Assembly: GCF_947242115.1 (NCBI RefSeq)
Contig: NC_074715.1
Location: forward strand, 34,947,086-35,011,085
DNA: 64,000 nucleotides
From: Biomphalaria glabrata
Taxonomy: Eukaryota > Mollusca > Gastropoda > Planorbidae
Direction of reading: 5' to 3'
This document shows, in pieces, positions 1-13,000 of this stretch (its first letter is position 1; the number at the start of each line of letters is the position of its first letter). The translations under genes were made by a program, and so were the position numbers. A model generated the notes under the pieces. That model saw only the letters and a program-made list of their open reading frames with translations, searched no databases and had not been told where the DNA came from.

Positions 1-108
1 TGAGGAATTTTAGCTGAGGACTAGATGTAGTAATAGTCATCAATTGAATTGTTGATCCAAGACATTGTTTAATATATTACATTTTTTGTCCCTTTTTTTT
101 TATTTTAC

Positions 109-130
109 AATGATATCGAAAGATATCATT
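109..130 (+). other. Perfect 9-bp hairpin with GAAA tetraloop in each unit
   Basis: The arm AATGATATC is followed by GAAA and then by its exact complement GATATCATT. GAAA belongs to the GNRA class of stable RNA tetraloops. The hairpin is present in all whole units. Confidence 0.7.
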
Positions 131-152
131 AAATATCTAGACTAGATCTTTT

Positions 153-186
153 GTATAGTAATTATAGTATTTTATAATAGCTATAC
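153..186 (+). other. Nested AT-rich hairpin in each unit
   Basis: Outer arms GTATAG and CTATAC enclose inner arms ATTATA and TATAAT, with symmetrical 2-nt internal gaps and a 6-nt loop. It lies 22 bp after the GAAA hairpin and is repeated in every unit. Confidence 0.6.
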
Positions 187-234
187 ATTTTTAAGTATAC
201 TATTTTTTTTTTTTTTTCTGTTTCAAATGCTGAG

Positions 235-538
235 CATACATAACTAAACTGGAAGAACAGATGAAGTCCAAAACGCTAAAGCAACAGACAACCCAGGTAA
301 ATACCTATCATAACAGTATAGCAAAGATTTTAATGCAAGAATTTTGAGAATAAATGTTTTAGATTAAAGCAAAATATTTTGATTAAAAAAAGAAAATTAT
401 TTTAGTTGATATATTCAATTGTTTTGATTTACAGATCAAGATGAGGTAGGCTACATCCTGCTGATTTACAGACACTTGTATGTGCTGCTACCTGTGATTA
501 AGAACTGACTTCAAATGCTAGCAAGAGGATGATTTAAG
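235..538 (+). other. Candidate two-exon spliceable module inside each satellite unit (unit 1 coordinates)
   Basis: A T-run and pyrimidine tract end at CTGAG (234), then a 62-nt candidate exon (235-296) ends in CCCAG followed by GTAAATAC. A 138-nt candidate intron (297-434) ends in TTTGATTTACAG, then a second candidate exon (435-538) ends in TTTAAG before GTATTAAC. The donor and acceptor are retained in every whole unit I read. The first exon can be read as a charged, coiled-coil-like peptide (AYITKLEEQMKSKTLKQQ and three more residues); across the junction the frame reaches TAG after five codons. It could be a captured host exon, a non-coding RNA with an intron, or chance. There is no transcript evidence. 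Confidence 0.35.
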
Positions 539-578
539 GTATTAACATTGTTTCACACATTACATTTTTTGTCCATTT

Positions 579-1044
579 GGACTCCTTAGCCATCTTCGTG
601 TTTAAAGGATGTAGTTGCACTTGCGTACCAACTAAATAGTTGCGGAGAAACACATTTAATTGATGACTTTACTATGTTTAGCTTAGTTAGGACTTTTGAA
701 AAGCGAAGACCGGACTCCTTAGCCATCTTCGTGTTCATAGGAATGATTAATGGAGGACTATTAAAAGCAAAGACTGGGCTCCTTAGCCATCTTTGTGTTC
801 ATAGGATTGATTAATGGAGGAATTTTAAAAGCAAAGACTGGGCTCCTTAGCCATCTTTGTGTTCATAGGATTGATTAATGGAGGAATTTTAAAAGCGAAG
901 ACTGGACTCCTTAGCCATCTTCGTGTTTAAAGGATGTAGTTGAGGAAAAAAAGATCGGTCTCCATGGCCATCTTTGTTTAGGTAGAATAAAAAATGGACT
1001 TGGACATTTTTGAGAGCGAAGATCGGACTCCACAGCCATCTTCG
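579..1044 (+). repeat. Hairpin cassette family within the satellite unit (unit 1 coordinates)
   Basis: Six hairpins lie at 704-731, 768-795, 832-859, 896-923, 950-975 and 1017-1044. A seventh copy near 579-604 has only the right side. Outer arms are CGAAGA/TCTTCG, CAAAGA/TCTTTG or AAAGAT/ATCTTT, so a change on one side is matched on the other. The loops share a core close to GACTCCTTAGCC that can itself pair weakly. The spacer between hairpins is a GGAATGATTAATGGAGGA-like sequence. The cassettes look like an older, shorter tandem repeat inside the long unit. Confidence 0.75.
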
Positions 1045-4000
1045 TACTTATTGGAAAGGATATTGTATTATTTTTTAAACATGAGGAATTTTAGCTGAGG
1101 ACTAGATGTAGTAATAGTCATCAATTGAATTGTTGATCCAAGACATTACATTTTTTGTCCCTTTTTTTTTTTTTTACAATGATATCGAAAGATATCATTA
1201 AATATCTAGACTAGATCTTTTGTATAGTAATTATAGTATTTTATAATAGCTATACATTTTTAAGTATACTATTTTTTTTTTTTTTTCTGTTTCAAATGCT
1301 GAGCATACATAACTAAACTGGAAGAACAGATGAAGTCCAAAATGCTAAAGCAACAGACAACCCAGGTAAATACCTATCATAACAGTATAGCAAAGATTTT
1401 AATGCAAGAATTTTGAGAATAAATGTTTTAGATTAAAGCAAAATATTTTGATTAAAAAAAGAAAATTATTTTAGTTGATATATTCAATTGTTTTGATTTA
1501 CAGATCAAGATGAGGTAGGCTACATCCTGCTGATTTACAGACACTTGTATGTGCTGCTACCTGTGATTAAGAACTGACTTCAAATGCTAGCAAGAGGATG
1601 ATTTAAGGTATTAACATTGTTTCACACATTACATTTTTTGTCCATTTGGACTCCTTAGCCATCTTCGTGTTTAAAGGATGTAGTTGCACTTGCGTACCAA
1701 CTAAATAGTTGCGGAGAAACACATTTAATTGATGACTTTACTATGTTTAGCTTAGTTAGGACTTTTGAAAAGCGAAGACCGGACTCCTTAGCCATCTTCG
1801 TGTTCATAGGAATGATTAATGGAGGACTATTAAAAGCAAAGACTGGGCTCCTTAGCCATCTTTGTGTTCATAGGATTGATTAATGGAGGAATTTTAAAAG
1901 CAAAGACTGGGCTCCTTAGCCATCTTTGTGTTCATAGGATTGATTAATGGAGGAATTTTAAAAGCGAAGACTGGACTCCTTAGCCATCTTCGTGTTTAAA
2001 GGATGTAGTTGAGGAAAAAAAGATCGGTCTCCATGGCCATCTTTGTTTAGGTAGAATAAAAAATGGACTTGGACATTTTTGAGAGCGAAGATCGGACTCC
2101 ACAGCCATCTTCGTACTTATTGGAAAGGATATTGTATTATTTTTTAAACATGAGGAATTTTAGCTGAGGACTAGATGTAGTAATAGTCATCAATTGAATT
2201 GTTGATCCAAGACATTACATTTTTTGTCCCTTTTTTTTTTTTTTACAATGATATCGAAAGATATCATTAAATATCTAGACTAGATCTTTTGTATAGTAAT
2301 TATAGTATTTTATAATAGCTATACATTTTTAAGTAAACTATTTGTTTTTTTTTTTTTCTGTTTCAAATGCTGAGCATACATAACTAAACTGGAAGAACAG
2401 ATGAAGTCCAAAACGCTAAAGCAACAGACAACCCAGGTAAATACCTATCATAACAGTATAGCAAAGATTTTAATGCAAGAATTTTGAGAATAAATGTTTT
2501 AGATTAAAGCAAAATATTTTGATTAAAAAAAGAAAATTATTTTAGTTGATATATTCAATTGTTTTGATTTACAGATCAAGATGAGGTAGGCTACATCCTG
2601 CTGATTTACAGACACTTGTATGTGCTGCTACCTGTGATTAAGAACTGACTTCAAATGCTAGCAAGAGGATGATTTAAGGTATTAACATTGTTTCACACAT
2701 TACATTTTTTGTCCATTTGGACTCCTTAGCCATCTTCGTGTTTAAAGGATGTAGTTGCACTTGCGTACCAACTAAATAGTTGCGGAGAAACACATTTAAT
2801 TGATGACTTTACTATGTTTAGCTTAGTTAGGACTTTTGAAAAGCGAAGACCGGACTCCTTAGCCATCTTCGTGTTCATAGGAATGATTAATGGAGGACTA
2901 TTAAAAGCAAAGACTGGGCTCCTTAGCCATCTTTGTGTTCATAGGATTGATTAATGGAGGAATTTTAAAAGCAAAGACTGGGCTCCTTAGCCATCTTTGT
3001 GTTCATAGGATTGATTAATGGAGGAATTTTAAAAGCGAAGACTGGACTCCTTAGCCATCTTCGTGTTTAAAGGATGTAGTTGAGGAAAAAAAGATCGGTC
3101 TCCATGGCCATCTTTGTTTAGGTAGAATAAAAAATGGACTTGGACATTTTTGAGAGCGAAGATCGGACTCCACAGCCATCTTCGTACTTATTGGAAAGGA
3201 TATTGTATTATTTTTTAAACATGAGGAATTTTAGCTGAGGACTAGATGTAGTAATAGTCATCAATTGAATTGTTGATCCAAGACATTACATTTTTTGTCC
3301 CTTTTTTTTTTTTTTACAATGATATCGAAAGATATCATTAAATATCTAGACTAGATCTTTTGTATAGTAATTATAGTATTTTATAATAGCTATACATTTT
3401 TAAGTAAACTATTTGTTTTTTTTTTTTTCTGTTTCAAATGCTGAGCATACATAACTAAACTGGAAGAACAGATGAAGTCCAAAACGCTAAAGCAACAGAC
3501 AACCCAGGTAAATACCTATCATAACAGTATAGCAAAGATTTTAATGCAAGAATTTTGAGAATAAATGTTTTAGATTAAAGCAAAATATTTTGATTAAAAA
3601 AAGAAAATTATTTTAGTTGATATATTCAATTGTTTTGATTTACAGATCAAGATGAGGTAGGCTACATCCTGCTGATTTACAGACACTTGTATGTGCTGCT
3701 ACCTGTGATTAAGAACTGACTTCAAATGCTAGCAAGAGGATGATTTAAGGTATTAACATTGTTTCACACATTACATTTTTTGTCCATTTGGACTCCTTAG
3801 CCATCTTCGTGTTTAAAGGATGTAGTTGCACTTGCGTACCAACTAAATAGTTGCGGAGAAACACATTTAATTGATGACTTTACTATGTTTAGCTTAGTTA
3901 GGACTTTTGAAAAGCGAAGACCGGACTCCTTAGCCATCTTCGTGTTCATAGGAATGATTAATGGAGGACTATTAAAAGCAAAGACTGGGCTCCTTAGCCA

Positions 4001-7000
4001 TCTTTGTGTTCATAGGATTGATTAATGGAGGAATTTTAAAAGCAAAGACTGGGCTCCTTAGCCATCTTTGTGTTCATAGGATTGATTAATGGAGGAATTT
4101 TAAAAGCGAAGACTGGACTCCTTAGCCATCTTCGTGTTTAAAGGATGTAGTTGAGGAAAAAAAGATCGGTCTCCATGGCCATCTTTGTTTAGGTAGAATA
4201 AAAAATGGACTTGGACATTTTTGAGAGCGAAGATCGGACTCCACAGCCATCTTCGTACTTATTGGAAAGGATATTGTATTATTTTTTAAACATGAGGAAT
4301 TTTAGCTGAGGACTAGATGTAGTAATAGTCATCAATTGAATTGTTGATCCAAGACATTACATTTTTTGTCCCTTTTTTTTTTTTTTACAATGATATCGAA
4401 AGATATCATTAAATATCTAGACTAGATCTTTTGTATAGTAATTATAGTATTTTATAATAGCTATACATTTTTAAGTAAACTATTTTTTTTTTTTTTTTTC
4501 TGTTTCAAATGCTGAGCATACATAACTAAACTGGAAGAACAGATGAAGTCCAAAACGCTAAAGCAACAGACAACCCAGGTAAATACCTATCATAACAGTA
4601 TAGCAAAGATTTTAATGCAAGAATTTTGAGAATAAATGTTTTAGATTAAAGCAAAATATTTTGATTAAAAAAAGAAAATTATTTTAGTTGATATATTCAA
4701 TTGTTTTGATTTACAGATCAAGATGAGGTAGGCTACATCCTGCTGATTTACAGACACTTGTATGTGCTGCTACCTGTGATTAAGAACTGACTTCAAATGC
4801 TAGCAAGAGGATGATTTAAGGTATTAACATTGTTTCACACATTACATTTTTTGTCCATTTGGACTCCTTAGCCATCTTCGTGTTTAAAGGATGTAGTTGC
4901 ACTTGCGTACCAACTAAATAGTTGCGGAGAAACACATTTAATTGATGACTTTACTATGTTTAGCTTAGTTAGGACTTTTGAAAAGCGAAGACCGGACTCC
5001 TTAGCCATCTTCGTGTTCATAGGAATGATTAATGGAGGACTATTAAAAGCAAAGACTGGGCTCCTTAGCCATCTTTGTGTTCATAGGATTGATTAATGGA
5101 GGAATTTTAAAAGCAAAGACTGGGCTCCTTAGCCATCTTTGTGTTCATAGGATTGATTAATGGAGGAATTTTAAAAGCGAAGACTGGACTCCTTAGCCAT
5201 CTTCGTGTTTAAAGGATGTAGTTGAGGAAAAAAAGATCGGTCTCCATGGCCATCTTTGTTTAGGTAGAATAAAAAATGGACTTGGACATTTTTGAGAGCG
5301 AAGATCGGACTCCACAGCCATCTTCGTACTTATTGGAAAGGATATTGTATTATTTTTTAAACATGAGGAATTTTAGCTGAGGACTAGATGTAGTAATAGT
5401 CATCAATTGAATTGTTGATCCAAGACATTACATTTTTTGTCCCTTTTTTTTTTTTTTACAATGATATCGAAAGATATCATTAAATATCTAGACTAGATCT
5501 TTTGTATAGTAATTATAGTATTTTATAATAGCTATACATTTTTAAGTATACTATTTTTTTTTTTTTTTCTGTTTCAAATGCTGAGCATACATAACTAAAC
5601 TGGAAGAACAGATGAAGTCCAAAACGCTAAAGCAACAGACAACCCAGGTAAATACCTATCATAACAGTATAGCAAAGATTTTAATGCAAGAATTTTGAGA
5701 ATAAATGTTTTAGATTAAAGCAAAATATTTTGATTAAAAAAAGAAAATTATTTTAGTTGATATATTCAATTGTTTTGATTTACAGATCAAGATGAGGTAG
5801 GCTACATCCTGCTGATTTACAGACACTTGTATGTGCTGCTACCTGTGATTAAGAACTGACTTCAAATGCTAGCAAGAGGATGATTTAAGGTATTAACATT
5901 GTTTCACACATTACATTTTTTGTCCATTTGGACTCCTTAGCCATCTTAGTGTTTAAAGGATGTAGTTGCACTTGCGTACTAACTAAATAGTTGCGGAGAA
6001 ACACATTTAATTGATGACTTTACTATGTTTAGCTTAGTTAGGACTTTTGAAAAGCGAAGACCGGACTCCTTAGCCATCTTCGTGTTCATAGGAATGATTA
6101 ATGGAGGACTATTAAAAGCAAAGACTGGGCTCCTTAGCCATCTTTGTGTTCATAGGATTGATTAATGGAGGAATTTTAAAAGCAAAGACTGGGCTCCTTA
6201 GCCATCTTTGTGTTCATAGGATTGATTAATGGAGGAATTTTAAAAGCGAAGACTGGACTCCTTAGCCATCTTCGTGTTTAAAGGATGTAGTTGAGGAAAA
6301 AAAGATCGGTCTCCATGGCCATCTTTGTTTAGGTAGAATAAAAAATGGACTTGGACATTTTTGAGAGCGAAGATCGGACTCCACAGCCATCTTCGTACTT
6401 ATTGGAAAGGATATTGTATTATTTTTTAAACATGAGGAATTTTAGCTGAGGACTAGATGTAGTAATAGTCATCAATTGAATTGTTGATCCAAGACATTGT
6501 TTAATATATTACATTTTTTGTCCCTTTTTTTTTATTTTACAATGATATCGAAAGATATCATTAAATATCTAGACTAGATCTTTTGTATAGTAATTATAGT
6601 ATTTTATAATAGCTATACATTTTTAAGTATACTATTTTTTTTTTTTTTTCTGTTTCAAATGCTGAGCATACATAACTAAACTGGAAGAACAGATGAAGTC
6701 CAAAACGCTAAAGCAACAGACAACCCAGGTAAATACCTATCATAACAGTATAGCAAAGATTTTAATGCAAGAATTTTGAGAATAAATGTTTTAGATTAAA
6801 GCAAAATATTTTGATTAAAAAAAGAAAATTATTTTAGTTGATATATTCAATTGTTTTGATTTACAGATCAAGATGAGGTAGGCTACATCCTGCTGATTTA
6901 CAGACACTTGTATGTGCTGCTACCTGTGATTAAGAACTGACTTCAAATGCTAGCAAGAGGATGATTTAAGGTATTAACATTGTTTCACACATTACATTTT

Positions 7001-10000
7001 TTGTCCATTTGGACTCCTTAGCCATCTTCGTGTTTAAAGGATGTAGTTGCACTTGCGTACCAACTAAATAGTTGCGGAGAAACACATTTAATTGATGACT
7101 TTACTATGTTTAGCTTAGTTAGGACTTTTGAAAAGCGAAGACCGGACTCCTTAGCCATCTTCGTGTTCATAGGAATGATTAATGGAGGACTATTAAAAGC
7201 AAAGACTGGGCTCCTTAGCCATCTTTGTGTTCATAGGATTGATTAATGGAGGAATTTTAAAAGCAAAGACTGGGCTCCTTAGCCATCTTTGTGTTCATAG
7301 GATTGATTAATGGAGGAATTTTAAAAGCGAAGACTGGACTCCTTAGCCATCTTCGTGTTTAAAGGATGTAGTTGAGGAAAAAAAGATCGGTCTCCATGGC
7401 CATCTTTGTTTAGGTAGAATAAAAAATGGACTTGGACATTTTTGAGAGCGAAGATCGGACTCCACAGCCATCTTCGTACTTATTGGAAAGGATATTGTAT
7501 TATTTTTTAAACATGAGGAATTTTAGCTGAGGACTAGATGTAGTAATAGTCATCAATTGAATTGTTGATCCAAGACATTACATTTTTTGTCCCTTTTTTT
7601 TTTTTTTACAATGATATCGAAAGATATCATTAAATATCTAGACTAGATCTTTTGTATAGTAATTATAGTATTTTATAATAGCTATACATTTTTAAGTAAA
7701 CTATTTGTTTTTTTTTTTTTCTGTTTCAAATGCTGAGCATACATAACTAAACTGGAAGAACAGATGAAGTCCAAAACGCTAAAGCAACAGACAACCCAGG
7801 TAAATACCTATCATAACAGTATAGCAAAGATTTTAATGCAAGAATTTTGAGAATAAATGTTTTAGATTAAAGCAAAATATTTTGATTAAAAAAAGAAAAT
7901 TATTTTAGTTGATATATTCAATTGTTTTGATTTACAGATCAAGATGAGGTAGGCTACATCCTGCTGATTTACAGACACTTGTATGTGCTGCTACCTGTGA
8001 TTAAGAACTGACTTCAAATGCTAGCAAGAGGATGATTTAAGGTATTAACATTGTTTCACACATTACATTTTTTGTCCATTTGGACTCCTTAGCCATCTTC
8101 GTGTTTAAAGGATGTAGTTGCACTTGCGTACCAACTAAATAGTTGTGGAGAAACACATTTAATTGATGACTTTACTATGTTTAGCTTAGTTAGGACTTTT
8201 GAAAAGCGAAGACCGGACTCCTTAGCCATCTTCGTGTTCATAGGAATGATTAATGGAGGACTATTAAAAGCAAAGACTGGGCTCCTTAGCCATCTTTGTG
8301 TTCATAGGATTGATTAATGGAGGAATTTTAAAAGCAAAGACTGGGCTCCTTAGCCATCTTTGTGTTCATAGGATTGATTAATGGAGGAATTTTAAAAGCG
8401 AAGACTGGACTCCTTAGCCATCTTCGTGTTTAAAGGATGTAGTTGAGGAAAAAAAGATCGGTCTCCATGGCCATCTTTGTTTAGGTAGAATAAAAAATGG
8501 ACTTGGACATTTTTGAGAGCGAAGATCGGACTCCACAGCCATCTTCGTACTTATTGGAAAGGATATTGTATTATTTTTTAAACATGAGGAATTTTAGCTG
8601 AGGACTAGATGTAGTAATAGTCATCAATTGAATTGTTGATCCAAGACATTGTTTAATACATTACATTTTTTGTCCCTTTTTTTTTTTTTTACAATGATAT
8701 CGAAAGATATCATTAAATATCTAGACTAGATCTTTTGTATAGTAATTATAGTATTTTATAATAGCTATACATTTTTAAGTAAACTATTTGTTTGTTTTTT
8801 TTTCTGTTTCAAATGCTGAGCATACATAACTAAACTGGAAGAACAGATGAAGTCCAAAACGCTAAAGCAACAGACAACCCAGGTAAATACATATCTTAAC
8901 AGTATAGCAAAGATTTTAATGCAAGAATTTTGAGAATAAATGTTTTAGATTAAAGCAAAATATTTTGATTAAAAAAAGAAAATTATTTTAGTTGATATAT
9001 TCAATTGTTTTGATTTACAGATCAAGATGAGGTAGGCTACATCCTGCTGATTTACAGACACTTGTATGTGCTGCTACCTGTGATTAAGAACTGACTTCAA
9101 ATGCTAGCAAGAGGATGATTTAAGGTATTAACATTGTTTCACACATTACATTTTTTGTCCATTTGGACTCCTTAGCCATCTTCGTGTTTAAAGGATGTAG
9201 TTGCACTTGCGTACCAACTAAATAGTTGCGGAGAAACACATTTAATTGATGACTTTACTATGTTTAGCTTAGTTAGGACTTTTGAAAAGCGAAGACCGGA
9301 CTCCTTAGCCATCTTCGTGTTCATAGGAATGATTAATGGAGGACTATTAAAAGCAAAGACTGGGCTCCTTAGCCATCTTTGTGTTCATAGGATTGATTAA
9401 TGGAGGAATTTTAAAAGCAAAGACTGGGCTCCTTAGCCATCTTTGTGTTCATAGGATTGATTAATGGAGGAATTTTAAAAGCGAAGACTGGACTCCTTAG
9501 CCATCTTCGTGTTTAAAGGATGTAGTTGAGGAAAAAAAGATCGGTCTCCATGGCCATCTTTGTTTAGGTAGAATAAAAAATGGACTTGGACATTTTTGAG
9601 AGCGAAGATCGGACTCCACAGCCATCTTCGTACTTATTGGAAAGGATATTGTATTATTTTTTAAACATGAGGAATTTTAGCTGAGGACTAGATGTAGTAA
9701 TAGTCATCAATTGAATTGTTGATCCAAGACATTACATTTTTTGTCCCTTTTTTTTTTTTTTACAATGATATCGAAAGATATCATTAAATATCTAGACTAG
9801 ATCTTTTGTATAGTAATTATAGTATTTTATAATAGCTATACATTTTTAAGTAAACTATTTGTTTTTTTTTTTTTCTGTTTCAAATGCTGAGCATACATAA
9901 CTAAACTGGAAGAACAGATGAAGTCCAAAACGCTAAAGCAACAGACAACCCAGGTAAATACCTATCATAACAGTATAGCAAAGATTTTAATGCAAGAATT

Positions 10001-13000
10001 TTGAGAATAAATGTTTTAGATTAAAGCAAAATATTTTGATTAAAAAAAGAAAATTATTTTAGTTGATATATTCAATTGTTTTGATTTACAGATCAAGATG
10101 AGGTAGGCTACATCCTGCTGATTTACAGACACTTGTATGTGCTGCTACCTGTGATTAAGAACTGACTTCAAATGCTAGCAAGAGGATGATTTAAGGTATT
10201 AACATTGTTTCACACATTACATTTTTTGTCCATTTGGACTCCTTAGCCATCTTCGTGTTTAAAGGATGTAGTTGCACTTGCGTACCAACTAAATAGTTGT
10301 GGAGAAACACATTTAATTGATGACTTTACTATGTTTAGCTTAGTTAGGACTTTTGAAAAGCGAAGACCGGACTCCTTAGCCATCTTCGTGTTCATAGGAA
10401 TGATTAATGGAGGACTATTAAAAGCAAAGACTGGGCTCCTTAGCCATCTTTGTGTTCATAGGATTGATTAATGGAGGAATTTTAAAAGCAAAGACTGGGC
10501 TCCTTAGCCATCTTTGTGTTCATAGGATTGATTAATGGAGGAATTTTAAAAGCGAAGACTGGACTCCTTAGCCATCTTCGTGTTTAAAGGATGTAGTTGA
10601 GGAAAAAAAGATCGGTCTCCATGGCCATCTTTGTTTAGGTAGAATAAAAAATGGACTTGGACATTTTTGAGAGCGAAGATCGGACTCCACAGCCATCTTC
10701 GTACTTATTGGAAAGGATATTGTATTATTTTTTAAACATGAGGAATTTTAGCTGAGGACTAGATGTAGTAATAGTCATCAATTGAATTGTTGATCCAAGA
10801 CATTGTTTAATACATTACATTTTTTGTCCCTTTTTTTTTTTTTTACAATGATATCGAAAGATATCATTAAATATCTAGACTAGATCTTTTGTATAGTAAT
10901 TATAGTATTTTATAATAGCTATACATTTTTAAGTAAACTATTTGTTTGTTTTTTTTTCTGTTTCAAATGCTGAGCATACATAACTAAACTGGAAGAACAG
11001 ATGAAGTCCAAAACGCTAAAGCAACAGACAACCCAGGTAAATACATATCTTAACAGTATAGCAAAGATTTTAATGCAAGAATTTTGAGAATAAATGTTTT
11101 AGATTAAAGCAAAATATTTTGATTAAAAAAAGAAAATTATTTTAGTTGATATATTCAATTGTTTTGATTTACAGATCAAGATGAGGTAGGCTACATCCTG
11201 CTGATTTACAGACACTTGTATGTGCTGCTACCTGTGATTAAGAACTGACTTCAAATGCTAGCAAGAGGATGATTTAAGGTATTAACATTGTTTCACACAT
11301 TACATTTTTTGTCCATTTGGACTCCTTAGCCATCTTCGTGTTTAAAGGATGTAGTTGCACTTGCGTACCAACTAAATAGTTGCGGAGAAACACATTTAAT
11401 TGATGACTTTACTATGTTTAGCTTAGTTAGGACTTTTGAAAAGCGAAGACCGGACTCCTTAGCCATCTTCGTGTTCATAGGAATGATTAATGGAGGACTA
11501 TTAAAAGCAAAGACTGGGCTCCTTAGCCATCTTTGTGTTCATAGGATTGATTAATGGAGGAATTTTAAAAGCAAAGACTGGGCTCCTTAGCCATCTTTGT
11601 GTTCATAGGATTGATTAATGGAGGAATTTTAAAAGCGAAGACTGGACTCCTTAGCCATCTTCGTGTTTAAAGGATGTAGTTGAGGAAAAAAAGATCGGTC
11701 TCCATGGCCATCTTTGTTTAGGTAGAATAAAAAATGGACTTGGACATTTTTGAGAGCGAAGATCGGACTCCACAGCCATCTTCGTACTTATTGGAAAGGA
11801 TATTGTATTATTTTTTAAACATGAGGAATTTTAGCTGAGGACTAGATGTAGTAATAGTCATCAATTGAATTGTTGATCCAAGACATTGTTTAATATATTA
11901 CATTTTTTGTCCCTTTTTTTTTTTTTTACAATGATATCGAAAGATATCATTAAATATCTAGACTAGATCTTTTGTATAGTAATTATAGTATTTTATAATA
12001 GCTATACATTTTTAAGTAAACTATTTGTTTTTTTTTTTTTCTGTTTCAAATGCTGAGCATACATAACTAAACTGGAAGAACAGATGAAGTCCAAAACGCT
12101 AAAGCAACAGACAACCCAGGTAAATACCTATCATAACAGTATAGCAAAGATTTTAATGCAAGAATTTTGAGAATAAATGTTTTAGATTAAAGCAAAATAT
12201 TTTGATTAAAAAAAGAAAATTATTTTAGTTGATATATTCAATTGTTTTGATTTACAGATCAAGATGAGGTAGGCTACATCCTGCTGATTTACAGACACTT
12301 GTATGTGCTGCTACCTGTGATTAAGAACTGACTTCAAATGCTAGCAAGAGGATGATTTAAGGTATTAACATTGTTTCACACATTACATTTTTTGTCCATT
12401 TGGACTCCTTAGCCATCTTAGTGTTTAAAGGATGTAGTTGCACTTGCGTACCAACTAAATAGTTGCGGAGAAACACATTTAATTGATGACTTTACTATGT
12501 TTAGCTTAGTTAGGACTTTTGAAAAGCGAAGACCGGACTCCTTAGCCATCTTCGTGTTCATAGGAATGATTAATGGAGGACTATTAAAAGCAAAGACTGG
12601 GCTCCTTAGCCATCTTTGTGTTCATAGGATTGATTAATGGAGGAATTTTAAAAGCAAAGACTGGGCTCCTTAGCCATCTTTGTGTTCATAGGATTGATTA
12701 ATGGAGGAATTTTAAAAGCGAAGACTGGACTCCTTAGCCATCTTCGTGTTTAAAGGATGTAGTTGAGGAAAAAAAGATCGGTCTCCATGGCCATCTTTGT
12801 TTAGGTAGAATAAAAAATGGACTTGGACATTTTTGAGAGCGAAGATCGGACTCCACAGCCATCTTCGTACTTATTGGAAAGGATATTGTATTATTTTTTA
12901 AACATGAGGAATTTTAGCTGAGGACTAGATGTAGTAATAGTCATCAATTGAATTGTTGATCCAAGACATTACATTTTTTGTCCCTTTTTTTTTTTTTTAC

